Source: Paraliobacillus sp044383835
GTDB lineage: Bacteria > Bacillota > Bacilli > Bacillales > Amphibacillaceae
Reading direction: 5' to 3'
Assembly: GCF_044383835.1 (NCBI RefSeq)
Contig: NZ_JBISEP010000009.1
Span: forward strand, 40,569 to 104,568
DNA: 64,000 nt
Position numbers and translations under genes: made by a program. The notes under the pieces are model-generated. The model did no database searches and was not told where the DNA came from. It saw only the letters and a program-made list of their open reading frames with translations. Below, in pieces: positions 19,240-28,946 of this stretch (position 1 is its first letter; every line of letters starts with the position of its first letter).

Positions 19240-19704
19240 ATGCATATCGATTTCCATGATCAAACAAATCAAGTGAATGAATCTCACATTGATATGATAC
19301 AACGACTAATTAGCTTTGCAGCAGAACGTGAAAATATTACGCAAGAAGCTGAAATATCAATTAACTTCGTAGATAATAGGGAAATTCAAATAATTAATCG
19401 AAATTATCGACAAATCGATCGACCTACTGATGTAATATCTTTTGCACTTGAAGAAACAGGAGAGGGAGAAATAAAAATAATTGGAGAAGATTTGCCAATT
19501 ATTTTAGGAGATATCGTTATTTCGATTGATATGGCAAAAGAACAAGCTGATCAATATAATCACTCATTAGAAAGAGAACTAGGATTTTTAGCATTACATG
19601 GTTTTCTCCACTTACTCGGGTATGATCATATGAACGAAAATGATGAAAAGGCGATGTTTACTAGACAAGAGGAATTGTTAAATGCGTTCGGACTATCAAG
19701 GTAA
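19240..19704 (+). CDS. ybeY: Endoribonuclease YbeY
   Basis: A 154-residue zinc-dependent RNase acting in 16S rRNA 3' maturation and ribosome quality control. The metal motif is intact in LHGFLHLLGYDHMNEND (three His). The start is directly after the pgpH stop, with AAGGAGGAG inside the end of pgpH. It overlaps the dgkA start by 23 bases. Confidence 0.96.
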   Translation: MHIDFHDQTNQVNESHIDMIQRLISFAAERENITQEAEISINFVDNREIQIINRNYRQIDRPTDVISFALEETGEGEIKIIGEDLPIILGDIVISIDMAKEQADQYNHSLERELGFLALHGFLHLLGYDHMNENDEKAMFTRQEELLNAFGLSR

Positions 19705-20059
19705 TAAAAAGAAGCATATTGGTTTAAAGTATGCCTTAGACGGGATTCGATATGCATTTTCTACTGAATGGAACCTGCGTATTCATGGCATTGCTTTTAT
19801 ATCCGTTATTGTTCTAAGTCTGTTATTACAAATTTCAAGACTTGAGTGGACGATCGTTATCTTTGTCAGTGGATTAGTTATGGTAACTGAGATGTTAAAT
19901 ACAGTGATTGAACATTTATTGGATTATTTGGCACCTGAAAGACATCCATTAGTTGGGAGAATGAAAGATATGATGGCTGGCACTGTTTTTATCGCTGCAT
20001 GTATCGCAGTTGTAATTGGTTGTATCATATTTTTACCTAAACTGATAGCAATGTATTAA
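19682..20059 (+). CDS. dgkA: Undecaprenol/diacylglycerol kinase DgkA
   Basis: A 125-residue small integral membrane kinase with three helices and the family motif EMLNTVIEHLLDYL. In Gram-positives it phosphorylates undecaprenol, feeding the lipid carrier pool for cell-wall synthesis. It overlaps ybeY by 23 bases and has GAGGAA upstream. In Bacillus subtilis cdd follows; here the next gene is era and no cdd is present. Confidence 0.93.
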   Translation: MRSDYQGNKKKHIGLKYALDGIRYAFSTEWNLRIHGIAFISVIVLSLLLQISRLEWTIVIFVSGLVMVTEMLNTVIEHLLDYLAPERHPLVGRMKDMMAGTVFIAACIAVVIGCIIFLPKLIAMY

Positions 20060-20168
20060 TAATGAAATTGAATGACAAGTAGATATTTGAGAACTTTTGT
20101 CGAATGTGTGAAATCGGTTTAAAGATATAGTAAAATAATTTTAGAAACACATTACTGGAGGAAACATC

Positions 20169-21071
20169 ATGGAGCATGCATATAAATCTGGATTTATCAC
20201 AATTATCGGTCGACCAAATGTAGGAAAGTCTACGTTTATTAACAAAGTAATTGGACAAAAAATTGCGATTATGAGTGACAAAGCGCAGACTACACGAAAT
20301 ACGATTCAAGGAGTTTTAACACAACAAGAAGCACAATTTATTTTCATTGATACACCAGGAATTCATAAACCAAAACACCGATTAGGTGATTTTATGGTTA
20401 AGCTAGCAGAGAACACGCTAAACGAAGTAGATATTATTATGTTTATGATTAATGCAGAAGAAGGGTTTGGCCGAGGAGATCAGTATATTATCGATCGATT
20501 GGAAAATGTGAACAACCCTGTTTTTTTAATTATTAATAAAATTGACCGAATACATCCAGACAAATTACTTAAATTAATTGACCAGTACAAGGACAAGTAT
20601 CCATTTGAAGAAATTGTTCCTATATCCGCCTTACAAGGTAATAATGTATCTCATTTGTTGGAAGTATTGAAAACGCATTTGCCACAAGGCCCACAATATT
20701 ATCCTGAAGATCAAGTAACTGATCATCCAGAGCGTTTTATAATGAGTGAGTTGATTAGAGAAAAAGCACTTGAATTGACTCGTGAGGAGATACCACACTC
20801 GATAGCGGTGATCATTGATCAAATCGAAAAGAAAGAAAATGAAAAAGTACGTATTCAAGCAACCATAGTAGTGGAGAGAAATTCGCAAAAAGGAATAGTG
20901 ATTGGTAAGCAAGGAACAATGTTAAAGCAAATCGGTACAAAAGCACGAAAAGATATAGAAAGCTTATTAGGTACAAAAATATTTTTAGAACTTTGGGTAA
21001 AAGTACAAAAGGATTGGCGTAACCGCTCTCAGCTTTTACAGGCTTATGGTTTTAGTGAAGAAGAATATTAA
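20169..21071 (+). CDS. era: GTPase Era
   Basis: A 300-residue ribosome-assembly GTPase. The G domain has GRPNVGKST (G1), DTPG (G3) and NKID (G4). The C-terminal KH domain carries VIGKQGTMLKQIGTKAR, which binds the 3' end of 16S rRNA. CTGGAGG lies 8 bases before the ATG. Confidence 0.97.
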   Translation: MEHAYKSGFITIIGRPNVGKSTFINKVIGQKIAIMSDKAQTTRNTIQGVLTQQEAQFIFIDTPGIHKPKHRLGDFMVKLAENTLNEVDIIMFMINAEEGFGRGDQYIIDRLENVNNPVFLIINKIDRIHPDKLLKLIDQYKDKYPFEEIVPISALQGNNVSHLLEVLKTHLPQGPQYYPEDQVTDHPERFIMSELIREKALELTREEIPHSIAVIIDQIEKKENEKVRIQATIVVERNSQKGIVIGKQGTMLKQIGTKARKDIESLLGTKIFLELWVKVQKDWRNRSQLLQAYGFSEEEY

Positions 21072-21199
21072 CACATGGTAAATTTTAAAACACATGCTTT
21101 ATTAGGTTATGGAAATTCTATAAGTGAATGAACAATGATAGAAATTAGATGTATCATTAAATAATAAATCATTTATAAAATGGAAAGGTGGGGTTTCTT

Positions 21200-21343
21200 G
21201 TGATCGATTTGTCATGGAGAATATTCACTAAGACAGGAAACATTGAAACCTATTTACTAATGAAAGAAATAGAAGCAGTGTATAATGAAAGTGCGTTAGT
21301 ACAATTTAGAGAAGTAATTAAAGAATATGATCAAAGAATATAA
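21200..21343 (+). CDS. yqzL: YqzL-family small protein
   Basis: A 47-residue protein too short for many gene finders. The sequence MIDLSWRIFTKTGNIETYLL matches the start of the YqzL family, which in bacilli always lies between era and recO. GTG at 21200 follows GGAAAGGTGGGG. Function is unknown. Confidence 0.85.
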   Translation: MIDLSWRIFTKTGNIETYLLMKEIEAVYNESALVQFREVIKEYDQRI

Positions 21344-21390
21344 TGTTTATATGATTTTTTTGTAGTGAGATAAGGGATAGGGTGAAACGA

Positions 21391-22155
21391 TTGTTTGAGA
21401 AACTAGAAGGGACTATTTTACGTACCCAAGATTATGGGGAAACACATAAGATTGTTACATTGTTTACAAGGGAAAAAGGAAAAATTGCTTGTATTGCTCG
21501 TGGAGCAAAAAAGCCTAACAGTCGTATGGCTTCCATTACACAGCCTTTTATCCATGGCGTGTTCTTAATACAGACAGGGAAAAACCTTGGAACGATGCAG
21601 CAAGGCGAGGTCATTCTTTCTTTTCGTAAAATAAGAGAAGATATTGTAAAGACGGCTTATACGAGTTATTTAGCAGAGTTAACTGAAAAAACCCTTGATC
21701 AACAAGTGGTTGAAAGTTACCTATACGAGCAATTTTTCTTTTCTCTTCAAGCAATCGAAGCAAACAAAGACTCGGATATTATTATGATGATGTATGAATT
21801 GAAACTATTTAAAAAAGCAGGTTTTGCCCCAGTGCTAAGTCAATGTGTGCATTGTGAACGAAAAGAAAGTACGTATGCCTTTTCGATTCAAGAAGGTGGT
21901 TTTCTTTGTAGTAAATGCAAATATTTGGATAATCATGCAGTCTCTTTATCCGAAAAACTAACTAAATTGTTACAAATTTTTTCTCAAGTAGATCTTCAAC
22001 AAGTTGGTAATATTTCTGTAAAAAATGAAAATAAGCTAATCCTTAAACAACTGATTGAAGTGTATTATGAGCAATATGGTAGTTTTTTTCTAAAAACGAA
22101 AAAGTTTTTAAAACAAATGCATTTCTTTTCAGACTGGTATGATCGAGATGAATGA
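21391..22155 (+). CDS. recO: DNA repair protein RecO
   Basis: A 254-residue recombination mediator with an N-terminal OB fold (LEGTILRTQDYGETHKIVTLF, then ARGAKKPNSRM) and a zinc-finger region (CVHCERKESTYAF, then FLCSKCKY). RecO loads RecA on SSB-coated single-stranded DNA together with RecR. TTG at 21391 gives the family N-terminus with AGGGTG six bases upstream; GTG at 21382 in the same frame is the alternative. Confidence 0.93.
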   Translation: MFEKLEGTILRTQDYGETHKIVTLFTREKGKIACIARGAKKPNSRMASITQPFIHGVFLIQTGKNLGTMQQGEVILSFRKIREDIVKTAYTSYLAELTEKTLDQQVVESYLYEQFFFSLQAIEANKDSDIIMMMYELKLFKKAGFAPVLSQCVHCERKESTYAFSIQEGGFLCSKCKYLDNHAVSLSEKLTKLLQIFSQVDLQQVGNISVKNENKLILKQLIEVYYEQYGSFFLKTKKFLKQMHFFSDWYDRDE

Positions 22156-22350
22156 GTGAGATGGTCAACATATTAACGTATCGTGGTTTAGTTTTTTTGA
22201 ACAAAGCGCTCATTTTGTCAATGTCAAAAACAAAATATCCATTAACTAGTTCTTTTTGAATACTATTACCATAACGTCTCAAACGATATGAGCTCACTAA
22301 TATATGACAAAAAATAAAATAAAAAAGTGCGAAATTATTGTTGTGAATAG

Positions 22351-22412
22351 CACCTCTTATGTAAAGTGATTGAACTTGATACACTTTACAAAAAAGATGA
22401 GGTGTTTTTTAT
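22351..22412 (+). terminator. Interrupted-stem terminator after recO
   Basis: Outer arms CACCTC (22351-22356) and GAGGTG (22399-22404) enclose inner arms GTAAAGTG and CACTTTAC and are followed by a TTTTTT run. The 300-base gap 22156-22455 has no gene that I can support. Confidence 0.6.
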
Positions 22413-22455
22413 TGTATTAGATGAAGTACTTAAAAAATAATCAGGAGGGATCTAA

Positions 22456-24117
22456 TTGATAGAGTTTAAGCGTGTATTGGAAACCAAGTGTATTAGTTCA
22501 CTAGAGAAGGTATTCCCAGATGAGGAATTGTCATGCAAATCGTTTCATAAGGCATCAGCACTTATAAACGAAACCTATTCCTTTCAAGTTGCCTTTCGAA
22601 ATAACCAAAGTTTATTTAATCAAATTTTGATTGAAGTGGAATCAGAATTGCGAGATCTGATCACATTAAGATTTGTCGGTCTTGCCCCTTCCGAATTACC
22701 GATCTATCATGATCATGATGACGATATGTTGCGTGTAACACCAGGGTTATATCCTGATCCGCTCTATCCTATTCAGGACGAAGGTTTAGTTGGGTTACCT
22801 AATCAATGGCGGTCTATATGGGTAACAGTTTATTTAAATGAACAAGTGCCCGCAGGTATTCACAACATAAAAATAGCTTTTAAAATGAAAAATGGTCAGC
22901 ACCTTGGGGAAGAAACGTTTAAATTAGACGTTATTCCTGTGTCTTTACCTGAACAGAAGCTTATTCATACGGAGTGGTTTCACGCTGATTCCTTAGCTTT
23001 AGAGTATGATGTGGAAGTTTTTAGTGACAAGCATTGGGAATGGATGGATAAATATATACATACTGCTGCTAAACATGGCATGAATATGATCTATACACCG
23101 TTGTTTACACCACCGCTTGATACGGAAGTAGGAGGAGAACGTCTCACAGTTCAACTAATTGATATAAAAAAAATGGATACACATTATGAATTTGATTTTT
23201 CTAAACTAAAAGATTGGATTGTAATGTGTAAAAAGCATGGTATTAAATACTATGAATTTTCTCATTTTTTCACGCAGTGGGGAGCGAAGCATGCTCCGAA
23301 GATTATTGTGAACATAAATGATAAAAAACATCAAATTTTTGGTTGGGATACAGATGCAGCAGGGGAGGAATATAGCCAATTTCTTTCACAATTTCTTCCG
23401 CAGTTAGTGGAATTTATAAAAGAGCAAAACTTAGAAGACTATGTATATTTTCATATATCAGATGAACCAACACTTGAATATATAGAATCATATCAAAAAG
23501 CGAGTGCTATCGTTCATAAATATTTAGCAAACTTTCCAATTATGGATGCTTTGTCAGATTATGAATTTTATGAAAGGGGTTACATGAAGCGACCTATCCC
23601 TGCAAATGACCATATTGAACCATTTATTGAGAATAAAGTGGATGACTTATGGGTGTATTACTGTTGTGCACAATATAAAGATGTTTCTAATCGTTTTTTT
23701 GCTTTTTCATCTGCAAGAAATAGAGTGATCGGCTTACAATTGTTTAAATATGACATTAAAGGATTCTTGCATTGGGGGTACAATTTTTGGCTTACACAAT
23801 ACGCTAAAAAAAGAATCAATCCATATGAAAACACGGATGGTGGTTATGCTTTTGCATCAGGTGATGCATTTTTGGTTTATCCAGGAGAAGAAGGACCGGT
23901 TGAATCAATACGTCTAGAGGTGTTTTACGAAGCCTTACAAGATCTTCGTGCCTTAGAATTATTGGAAGATAAAATTGGGAAAGAACGTGTGATCAAGTTT
24001 TTAGAAAAGGAATTAGAACAGCCAATCACATTTAAACAATATCCAAGAGAAACCGAGTGGTTACTTAAAAAACGTGAAGCAATCAATTCATTCATTGTAA
24101 AAGAATATATACAATAA
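22456..24117 (+). CDS. DUF4091 domain protein, glycoside-hydrolase-like
   Basis: A 553-residue protein with an N-terminal beta-sandwich-like part (about 1-165) and a TIM-barrel-like middle, with the acidic motif FHISDEPTLEYIE at about residue 335 where retaining glycosidases keep catalytic acids. The C-terminal part carries the DUF4091 signature (GFLHWGYNFW, then GDAFLVYPG). The family is associated with glycan degradation, but substrate and activity are unknown. It has no signal peptide, so it is probably cytoplasmic. It starts with TTG after AGGAGGG. It is inserted between recO and the glyQS T-box, which are neighbours in related genomes. Confidence 0.75.
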   Translation: MIEFKRVLETKCISSLEKVFPDEELSCKSFHKASALINETYSFQVAFRNNQSLFNQILIEVESELRDLITLRFVGLAPSELPIYHDHDDDMLRVTPGLYPDPLYPIQDEGLVGLPNQWRSIWVTVYLNEQVPAGIHNIKIAFKMKNGQHLGEETFKLDVIPVSLPEQKLIHTEWFHADSLALEYDVEVFSDKHWEWMDKYIHTAAKHGMNMIYTPLFTPPLDTEVGGERLTVQLIDIKKMDTHYEFDFSKLKDWIVMCKKHGIKYYEFSHFFTQWGAKHAPKIIVNINDKKHQIFGWDTDAAGEEYSQFLSQFLPQLVEFIKEQNLEDYVYFHISDEPTLEYIESYQKASAIVHKYLANFPIMDALSDYEFYERGYMKRPIPANDHIEPFIENKVDDLWVYYCCAQYKDVSNRFFAFSSARNRVIGLQLFKYDIKGFLHWGYNFWLTQYAKKRINPYENTDGGYAFASGDAFLVYPGEEGPVESIRLEVFYEALQDLRALELLEDKIGKERVIKFLEKELEQPITFKQYPRETEWLLKKREAINSFIVKEYIQ

Positions 24118-24297
24118 GATTTCTATTGAACATTGTTTGCAAATGTTGCATTGTTATGAATTGTAGTGATATGAAAAATCCCGTACCTAAGATGATTAGA
24201 ATTCTTCCTCATCTTCGGAAGAAGGGAATAGATACATTTTTTCTATTATAAACTGCATGATTTATATTGTTTTTGTATTTATAACTAGTTCAATTTC

Positions 24298-24326
24298 TTG
24301 ACAAACGATATGTTTTAACTTATGAT
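24298..24326 (+). promoter_or_regulatory. Promoter of the glyQS T-box leader
   Basis: TTGACA (24298-24303) and TATGAT (24321-24326) with 17 bp spacing place transcription start near 24333, at the beginning of the T-box leader. Confidence 0.85.
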
Positions 24327-24332
24327 CATAAA

Positions 24333-24552
24333 TAGAAAATGACATGTATTGTGCAGATAGAAAGTAGTACCTTTATTTTTTTCTATTTTAGAGAGTTCAG
24401 TGATGGTGGGAGCTGAACATAGAGTTTAAAGGGAAGGCGTTCTGGAGCAATTGTGAAAAAGTGGTTATTCGATGAATGACAAATAGGGTGGAACCGCGGG
24501 AATCCCCGTCCCTATACTTCGAGAGTATTGAAGTATAGGGACGGGGTTTTAT
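24333..24552 (+). ncRNA. Glycyl T-box riboswitch
   Basis: The leader contains the conserved T-box AGGGTGGAACCGCGG (24485-24499). A terminator with 17-bp arms (24504-24520 and 24530-24546) follows, then TTTT. The likely specifier codon is GGC (24436-24438) in GGGAAGGCGTT, matching glycine and the downstream glyQS genes. Uncharged tRNA-Gly would stabilise the antiterminator and allow transcription. The exact Stem I folding was not computed. Confidence 0.92.
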
Positions 24553-24842
24553 TTATATGTTGGATAGCCCGATATTTGGCTCTATACTAAATGTGGTGGT
24601 ATCCTCTGTTCTATCAAGGCTTCAACTGAAGAAAAAAACACATGCATTTTCCCCCCGGTGATCAAGCATATGCATTATTTATAGTACACATCTAATAAAA
24701 GTGATGATGAAGTGAAAATCATACCATCATATTTGACAGAGAACCGGATGTTTTTAAGGATATATTACTTAGAAAAAATAAAAAGAGACTTTTAGAAACT
24801 AACAAATAAGAGAAATGAATTTAAATAAATGGAGGCAAGTAG
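24553..24842 (+). other. 290-base spacer between T-box terminator and glyQ
   Basis: No gene is seen. The stretch contains CCCCCC and two ATGCAT palindromes near 24640-24680. A TTGACA at 24733-24738 has a TATATT at 24761-24766, but the 22-bp spacing is too long for a convincing promoter. AAATGGAGGCAAGTAG just before 24843 is the glyQ ribosome binding site. Confidence 0.5.
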
Positions 24843-25736
24843 ATGAATATTCAAGAAATGATTTTAACCTTGCAAAAGCATTGGTCTGATCAAAATTGTA
24901 TATTAATGCAAGCATATGATGTGGAAAAGGGAGCAGGGACTATGTCACCAATGACTTTGCTTAGAAGTCTAGGACCAGAACCTTGGAACGTGGCCTATGT
25001 TGAGCCTTCAAGAAGACCGGCGGATGGTCGTTATGGAGAAAATCCGAATCGTTTATATCAACATCATCAGTTTCAAGTCATTATGAAACCATCTCCTGAT
25101 AATATTCAAGAATTATATCTTGAATCTCTTAAAAAGCTAGGGATTGATCCACTCATGCATGATATCCGTTTTGTTGAAGACAATTGGGAGAACCCAACAT
25201 TAGGAGCTGCGGGTCTAGGTTGGGAAGTGTGGTTAGACGGAATGGAAATTACACAGTTTACCTATTTTCAACAAATTGGTGGGTTAGAAGCAAAGCCAGT
25301 CTCTGCTGAAATCACCTATGGTATAGAGAGGCTTGCTTCTTATATTCAGGATAAAGAGAATGTATTTGATCTAGAATGGACAAATGGTGTCACTGTAAAT
25401 GATATATTTTTCCAGCCAGAACTCGAACATTCCACTTATACATTTAGAGAATCAGATGCTGATATGCTGTTTGAACTATTTACTACGTATGAAAAAGAAG
25501 CGAAGCGTATTATGGAGAAAGGGCTTGTGTTTCCTGCCTATGACTATGTGTTGAAATGTTCACATACTTTCAATTTACTTGATGCAAAAGGCGTAATCTC
25601 TGTAACAGAGCGTACCGGTTATATTGGGCGTGTAAGAAAGCTAGCTAGAAAAATAGCAAAATTATATGTGGCAGAGCGTGAAAGACTAGGTTTTCCGATG
25701 TTAAAAGAGGGAGGCAATCAGCATGACAACAACTAA
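24843..25736 (+). CDS. glyQ: Glycyl-tRNA synthetase alpha subunit
   Basis: A 297-residue class II synthetase subunit with the family start MNIQEMILTLQKHWSDQNC and motifs including TMSPMTLLRSLGPEPW and YVEPSRRPADGRYGENPNR. It forms an alpha2-beta2 enzyme with GlyS that charges tRNA-Gly. GGAGG is upstream. It overlaps glyS by 14 bases and is controlled by the T-box at 24333. Confidence 0.97.
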   Translation: MNIQEMILTLQKHWSDQNCILMQAYDVEKGAGTMSPMTLLRSLGPEPWNVAYVEPSRRPADGRYGENPNRLYQHHQFQVIMKPSPDNIQELYLESLKKLGIDPLMHDIRFVEDNWENPTLGAAGLGWEVWLDGMEITQFTYFQQIGGLEAKPVSAEITYGIERLASYIQDKENVFDLEWTNGVTVNDIFFQPELEHSTYTFRESDADMLFELFTTYEKEAKRIMEKGLVFPAYDYVLKCSHTFNLLDAKGVISVTERTGYIGRVRKLARKIAKLYVAERERLGFPMLKEGGNQHDNN

Positions 25737-27816
25737 TGTTTTATTTGAAATTGGCTTAGAAGAAATGCCTGCTCGTTTTTTGACAGATACAGAAAAACAG
25801 TTGGAACAAAAAACAATTGATTGGTTAAAGTCAATTCGGTTACCATATGAAAAAATCACAACTTTTGTTACACCAAGAAGATTAGCAGTTGTAATAGAAG
25901 GGTTAGCTACAAAGCAGTCAGATCAATCTGAAAAAGTAAAAGGGCCAGCCAAAAGCATAGCCTTAGATCAAGAAGGAAATTGGTCAAAAGCAGCAATTGG
26001 TTTCACAAAAGGACAAAAAAGGTCTGTAGCTGATATCTATTTTGAAGAAGTAAAAGGGACAGAATATGTGTTTGTAAACAAGTATATTGAAGGAGCTACA
26101 GCTGAAGCGCTATTACCTGGTTTTAAAGAAGTTATTTTACAATTGCATTTCCCGAAAAATATGCGCTGGGCAAATAAAAGTTTGCGTTTTATTCGTCCGA
26201 TCAGATGGCTAATCGCTATAAATGATTCCTCAGTTATTCCATTTGAAATTGCTGGTGTTACGACTTCAAACGTAACGTATGGCCACCGATTTTTAGGAGG
26301 GAAAATAACGGTTCATAGTCCTCTAGCATATAAAAAAGTATTGAAAGATCAATTTGTAATGGTTGAAAGTAACGAAAGAAAACAATATATTATGGAGCAA
26401 ATAGAGCAATTTGAAGAACAGGAAGGTTGGCATGTTCTGAAAGATAATGATTTGCTAGAAGAAGTAACACAACTAGTTGAATACCCAACTGTGTTTTTTG
26501 GGACATTTAATGAGACATATTTAACTATTCCGGATGAAGTGTTAATTACTTCTATGAAGGAGCATCAACGCTATTTTCCTGTTTTAAATGATAACGGTGC
26601 ATTACTTCCATATTTTATTGGAGTCAGAAATGGTGATGAAAATCACATTGATCTAGTTGCAAAAGGTAATGAAAAAGTATTAAAAGCTAGACTATCCGAT
26701 GCGATGTTTTTTTACGAAGAAGATCAGAAACAGTCGATTGAAGAAAATAATAAAAAATTAGCTCGAATGGTCTTTCAAGAAAAGCTTGGTACAATTGCTG
26801 ATAAAGTAAATCGTGTTACTATACTTACTGATAAGTTGTCTGGGTTACTTGAAGTCGATGAAGTTACTAAACGAAATGCCATTCGTGCGGCAGAGATTAG
26901 CAAATTTGATTTAGTTTCAAATATGGTAAATGAATTTACTAAGCTACAAGGAATTATGGGTGAAAAATATGCACGTATTTTTGGTGAAGATGAACGAGTA
27001 GCTAGAGCAATTAATGAACATTATATGCCGCTATCTACTAGTGGTGCATTACCAAGTACGGTAGAAGGATCCATTGTTAGCATTGCTGATAAATTAGACA
27101 CTATAGTCGGGTGTATTTCTGTTGGATTAATTCCTAGCGGGTCACAAGATCCATATGCATTAAGAAGGCAAGCGATTGGTGTGTTACGAATGCTACATGA
27201 AAAAAAATGGGATGTTTCAGTTGAAACTTTATTAAAAGTGACGAAAGAAGTTTTCCAATCGTTAGATATCGAAACGGAATCAGACGAAATAACTGAAGAA
27301 CATATACGTTCCTTCTTCTATGCACGTGCTTCATATCTTCTTAAAGAAGCAACAAATGAGCAAGATATTATTCATGCAGTTCTTGCAAACGGGATAGGTA
27401 ATATTTCTTTTGCTTACAATAAAGCTAAAGTGTTAGCATTGAAAAAACATGATTCTCATTTTAAACAAACACAAGAAGCACTTGTTCGCATTTTGAACAT
27501 CGCGAAAAAAGGTGAATATACCGGTGTTGATTCCAGCTTATTTGAGAATGACTATGAACAACAGCTTTATGATCAGTACCAGTTAATTAAACCAACATTG
27601 ACAAATCAACTCCGTGCTTTACAAGCAGAACAGTCGATGGACACATTAACTAAACTAACTGAAACGGTTCATGCATTCTTTGAACATACAATGGTTATGA
27701 CTGAGGATGAAATAATTAAACAAAATAGAATTTCCTTATTAAAGGATGTTGCTAATTTAATTTACCAGTTTGCTGATTTAAGTATTATTGAATGGAAACA
27801 ACAAGTAAGTTCCTAA
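25723..27816 (+). CDS. glyS: Glycyl-tRNA synthetase beta subunit
   Basis: A 697-residue beta subunit that contains the tRNA-binding and HD-like domains. It opens with LFEIGLEEMPARFL, the normal start, and includes RWANKSLRFIRPIRWL and GSQDPYALRRQAIGVLR. The length is normal for bacteria. GAGGCAATC precedes the ATG inside the end of glyQ, which ensures coupled synthesis of the two subunits. Confidence 0.97.
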   Translation: MTTTNVLFEIGLEEMPARFLTDTEKQLEQKTIDWLKSIRLPYEKITTFVTPRRLAVVIEGLATKQSDQSEKVKGPAKSIALDQEGNWSKAAIGFTKGQKRSVADIYFEEVKGTEYVFVNKYIEGATAEALLPGFKEVILQLHFPKNMRWANKSLRFIRPIRWLIAINDSSVIPFEIAGVTTSNVTYGHRFLGGKITVHSPLAYKKVLKDQFVMVESNERKQYIMEQIEQFEEQEGWHVLKDNDLLEEVTQLVEYPTVFFGTFNETYLTIPDEVLITSMKEHQRYFPVLNDNGALLPYFIGVRNGDENHIDLVAKGNEKVLKARLSDAMFFYEEDQKQSIEENNKKLARMVFQEKLGTIADKVNRVTILTDKLSGLLEVDEVTKRNAIRAAEISKFDLVSNMVNEFTKLQGIMGEKYARIFGEDERVARAINEHYMPLSTSGALPSTVEGSIVSIADKLDTIVGCISVGLIPSGSQDPYALRRQAIGVLRMLHEKKWDVSVETLLKVTKEVFQSLDIETESDEITEEHIRSFFYARASYLLKEATNEQDIIHAVLANGIGNISFAYNKAKVLALKKHDSHFKQTQEALVRILNIAKKGEYTGVDSSLFENDYEQQLYDQYQLIKPTLTNQLRALQAEQSMDTLTKLTETVHAFFEHTMVMTEDEIIKQNRISLLKDVANLIYQFADLSIIEWKQQVSS

Positions 27817-27834
27817 TAAGTTGGAGGATTATAA

Positions 27835-28638
27835 ATGAAACCAATCATTTATTTAGTGTCTGATTCAGTAGGTGAGACCGCAGAACAAGTAATTAAAGCG
27901 GCTTTATCCCAGTTTATAAATGGGGTTGAATATGAGATTATACGAATACCTTATGTAGAAAATATTATGAAACTTGAAGAAGTTGTGGAGAAAGCTGCCA
28001 AAGATAATGCAATTATTGGTTTCACATTAGTCAATCCTATTTTACGCCAATGCATGACACAAAAATCATTAGAGTTAAATGTTGAATCAATCGATATTAT
28101 TGGACCAATGCTAGAAGGGATGGAACGATATTTCCAACAAAAACCTAAATTGAAGCCTGGACTTGTTCATCAGTTAGACGAAGCCTACTTTAGACGAGTG
28201 GAAGCAATTGAATTTGCAGTGCGGTTTGATGATGGACGTGATCCTAGAGGGATAGAACAAGCGGATATAATACTGATAGGTGTATCTCGAACATCTAAAA
28301 CTCCGCTGTCGCAATATTTAGCATTAAAGAGTTTTAAAGTCGCAAATGTTCCGATTGTTCCTGAGGTAAAACCACCAGCTGAGTTGTTTCAAGTGGCTCC
28401 TCAAAAATGTGTAGGTCTTAAAATAAGCTCAGAAAAATTAAATGATATAAGAAAAGAGCGGCTTAAGTCATTAGGTTTAAAAGAAGAAGCGAGTTATGCA
28501 ACTTTTGAACGAATCGATTTCGAGTTAGAGTTTTTCCAATCCGTCATTAACCGTATAGGTTGTCCAGTTATTGATGTTTCAAATAAAGCAGTCGAAGAAA
28601 CAGCTAACCTCATCTTGCAAATGCAAACACCAATTTGA
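27835..28638 (+). CDS. yqfL: PPDK/PEP synthase regulatory protein (YqfL)
   Basis: A 267-residue DUF299 protein: a bifunctional kinase/pyrophosphorylase that regulates pyruvate phosphate dikinase or PEP synthase by reversible phosphorylation of a Thr. The P-loop-like motif is GVSRTSKTPLSQYLA. TTGGAGG lies just upstream. It follows glyS closely; ccpN, which often sits here, is absent. Whether it acts on the dikinase-like proteins of the island at 53.5-60 kb is unknown, and its position here is the ancestral one. Confidence 0.9.
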   Translation: MKPIIYLVSDSVGETAEQVIKAALSQFINGVEYEIIRIPYVENIMKLEEVVEKAAKDNAIIGFTLVNPILRQCMTQKSLELNVESIDIIGPMLEGMERYFQQKPKLKPGLVHQLDEAYFRRVEAIEFAVRFDDGRDPRGIEQADIILIGVSRTSKTPLSQYLALKSFKVANVPIVPEVKPPAELFQVAPQKCVGLKISSEKLNDIRKERLKSLGLKEEASYATFERIDFELEFFQSVINRIGCPVIDVSNKAVEETANLILQMQTPI

Positions 28639-28640
28639 TT

Positions 28641-28690
28641 AACAACGTAACAAGTGATAGAAATAATTCGCTTGTTGCGTTGTTTTATGA
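28641..28690 (+). terminator. Rho-independent terminator after yqfL
   Basis: The arms AACAACGTAACAAG (28641-28654) and CTTGTTGCGTTGTT (28671-28684) pair with one G-U, then TTATG. The following AT-rich stretch to 28946 (including an alternating TA tract at about 28836-28855) has no gene that I can support. Confidence 0.8.
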
Positions 28691-28946
28691 CGTTTTTGTG
28701 GTGAAACTTTTTTATAGTATTTTTAATGTTTTTGTATTATAATTAGTATTTGTGAAAAAAATGTCTCATAGATACATCATGCGTTAATAGGATAAGTAGA
28801 TGGGTAGGTTTATTTCTGTTAAGTCAGAGGTATTATATATATATGTATATGTATTTAAGAAATGTACGAATTAATTTATAAAAAAATGTCGAATGTTGCA
28901 GGGATTCTTCTTTTTTTATAGAAATAATAATGATGGTGATGTAAAA

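Noticed and set aside
27835..28638. Functional link between YqfL and the island's dikinase halves
   Set aside because: yqfL is in its ancestral place beside glyS and dnaG, 25 kb from the acquired genes; shared family history is not evidence of regulation.
28836..28860. Alternating TA tract as a functional repeat
   Set aside because: Short, imperfect and in an AT-rich intergenic region; no further structure supports a role.
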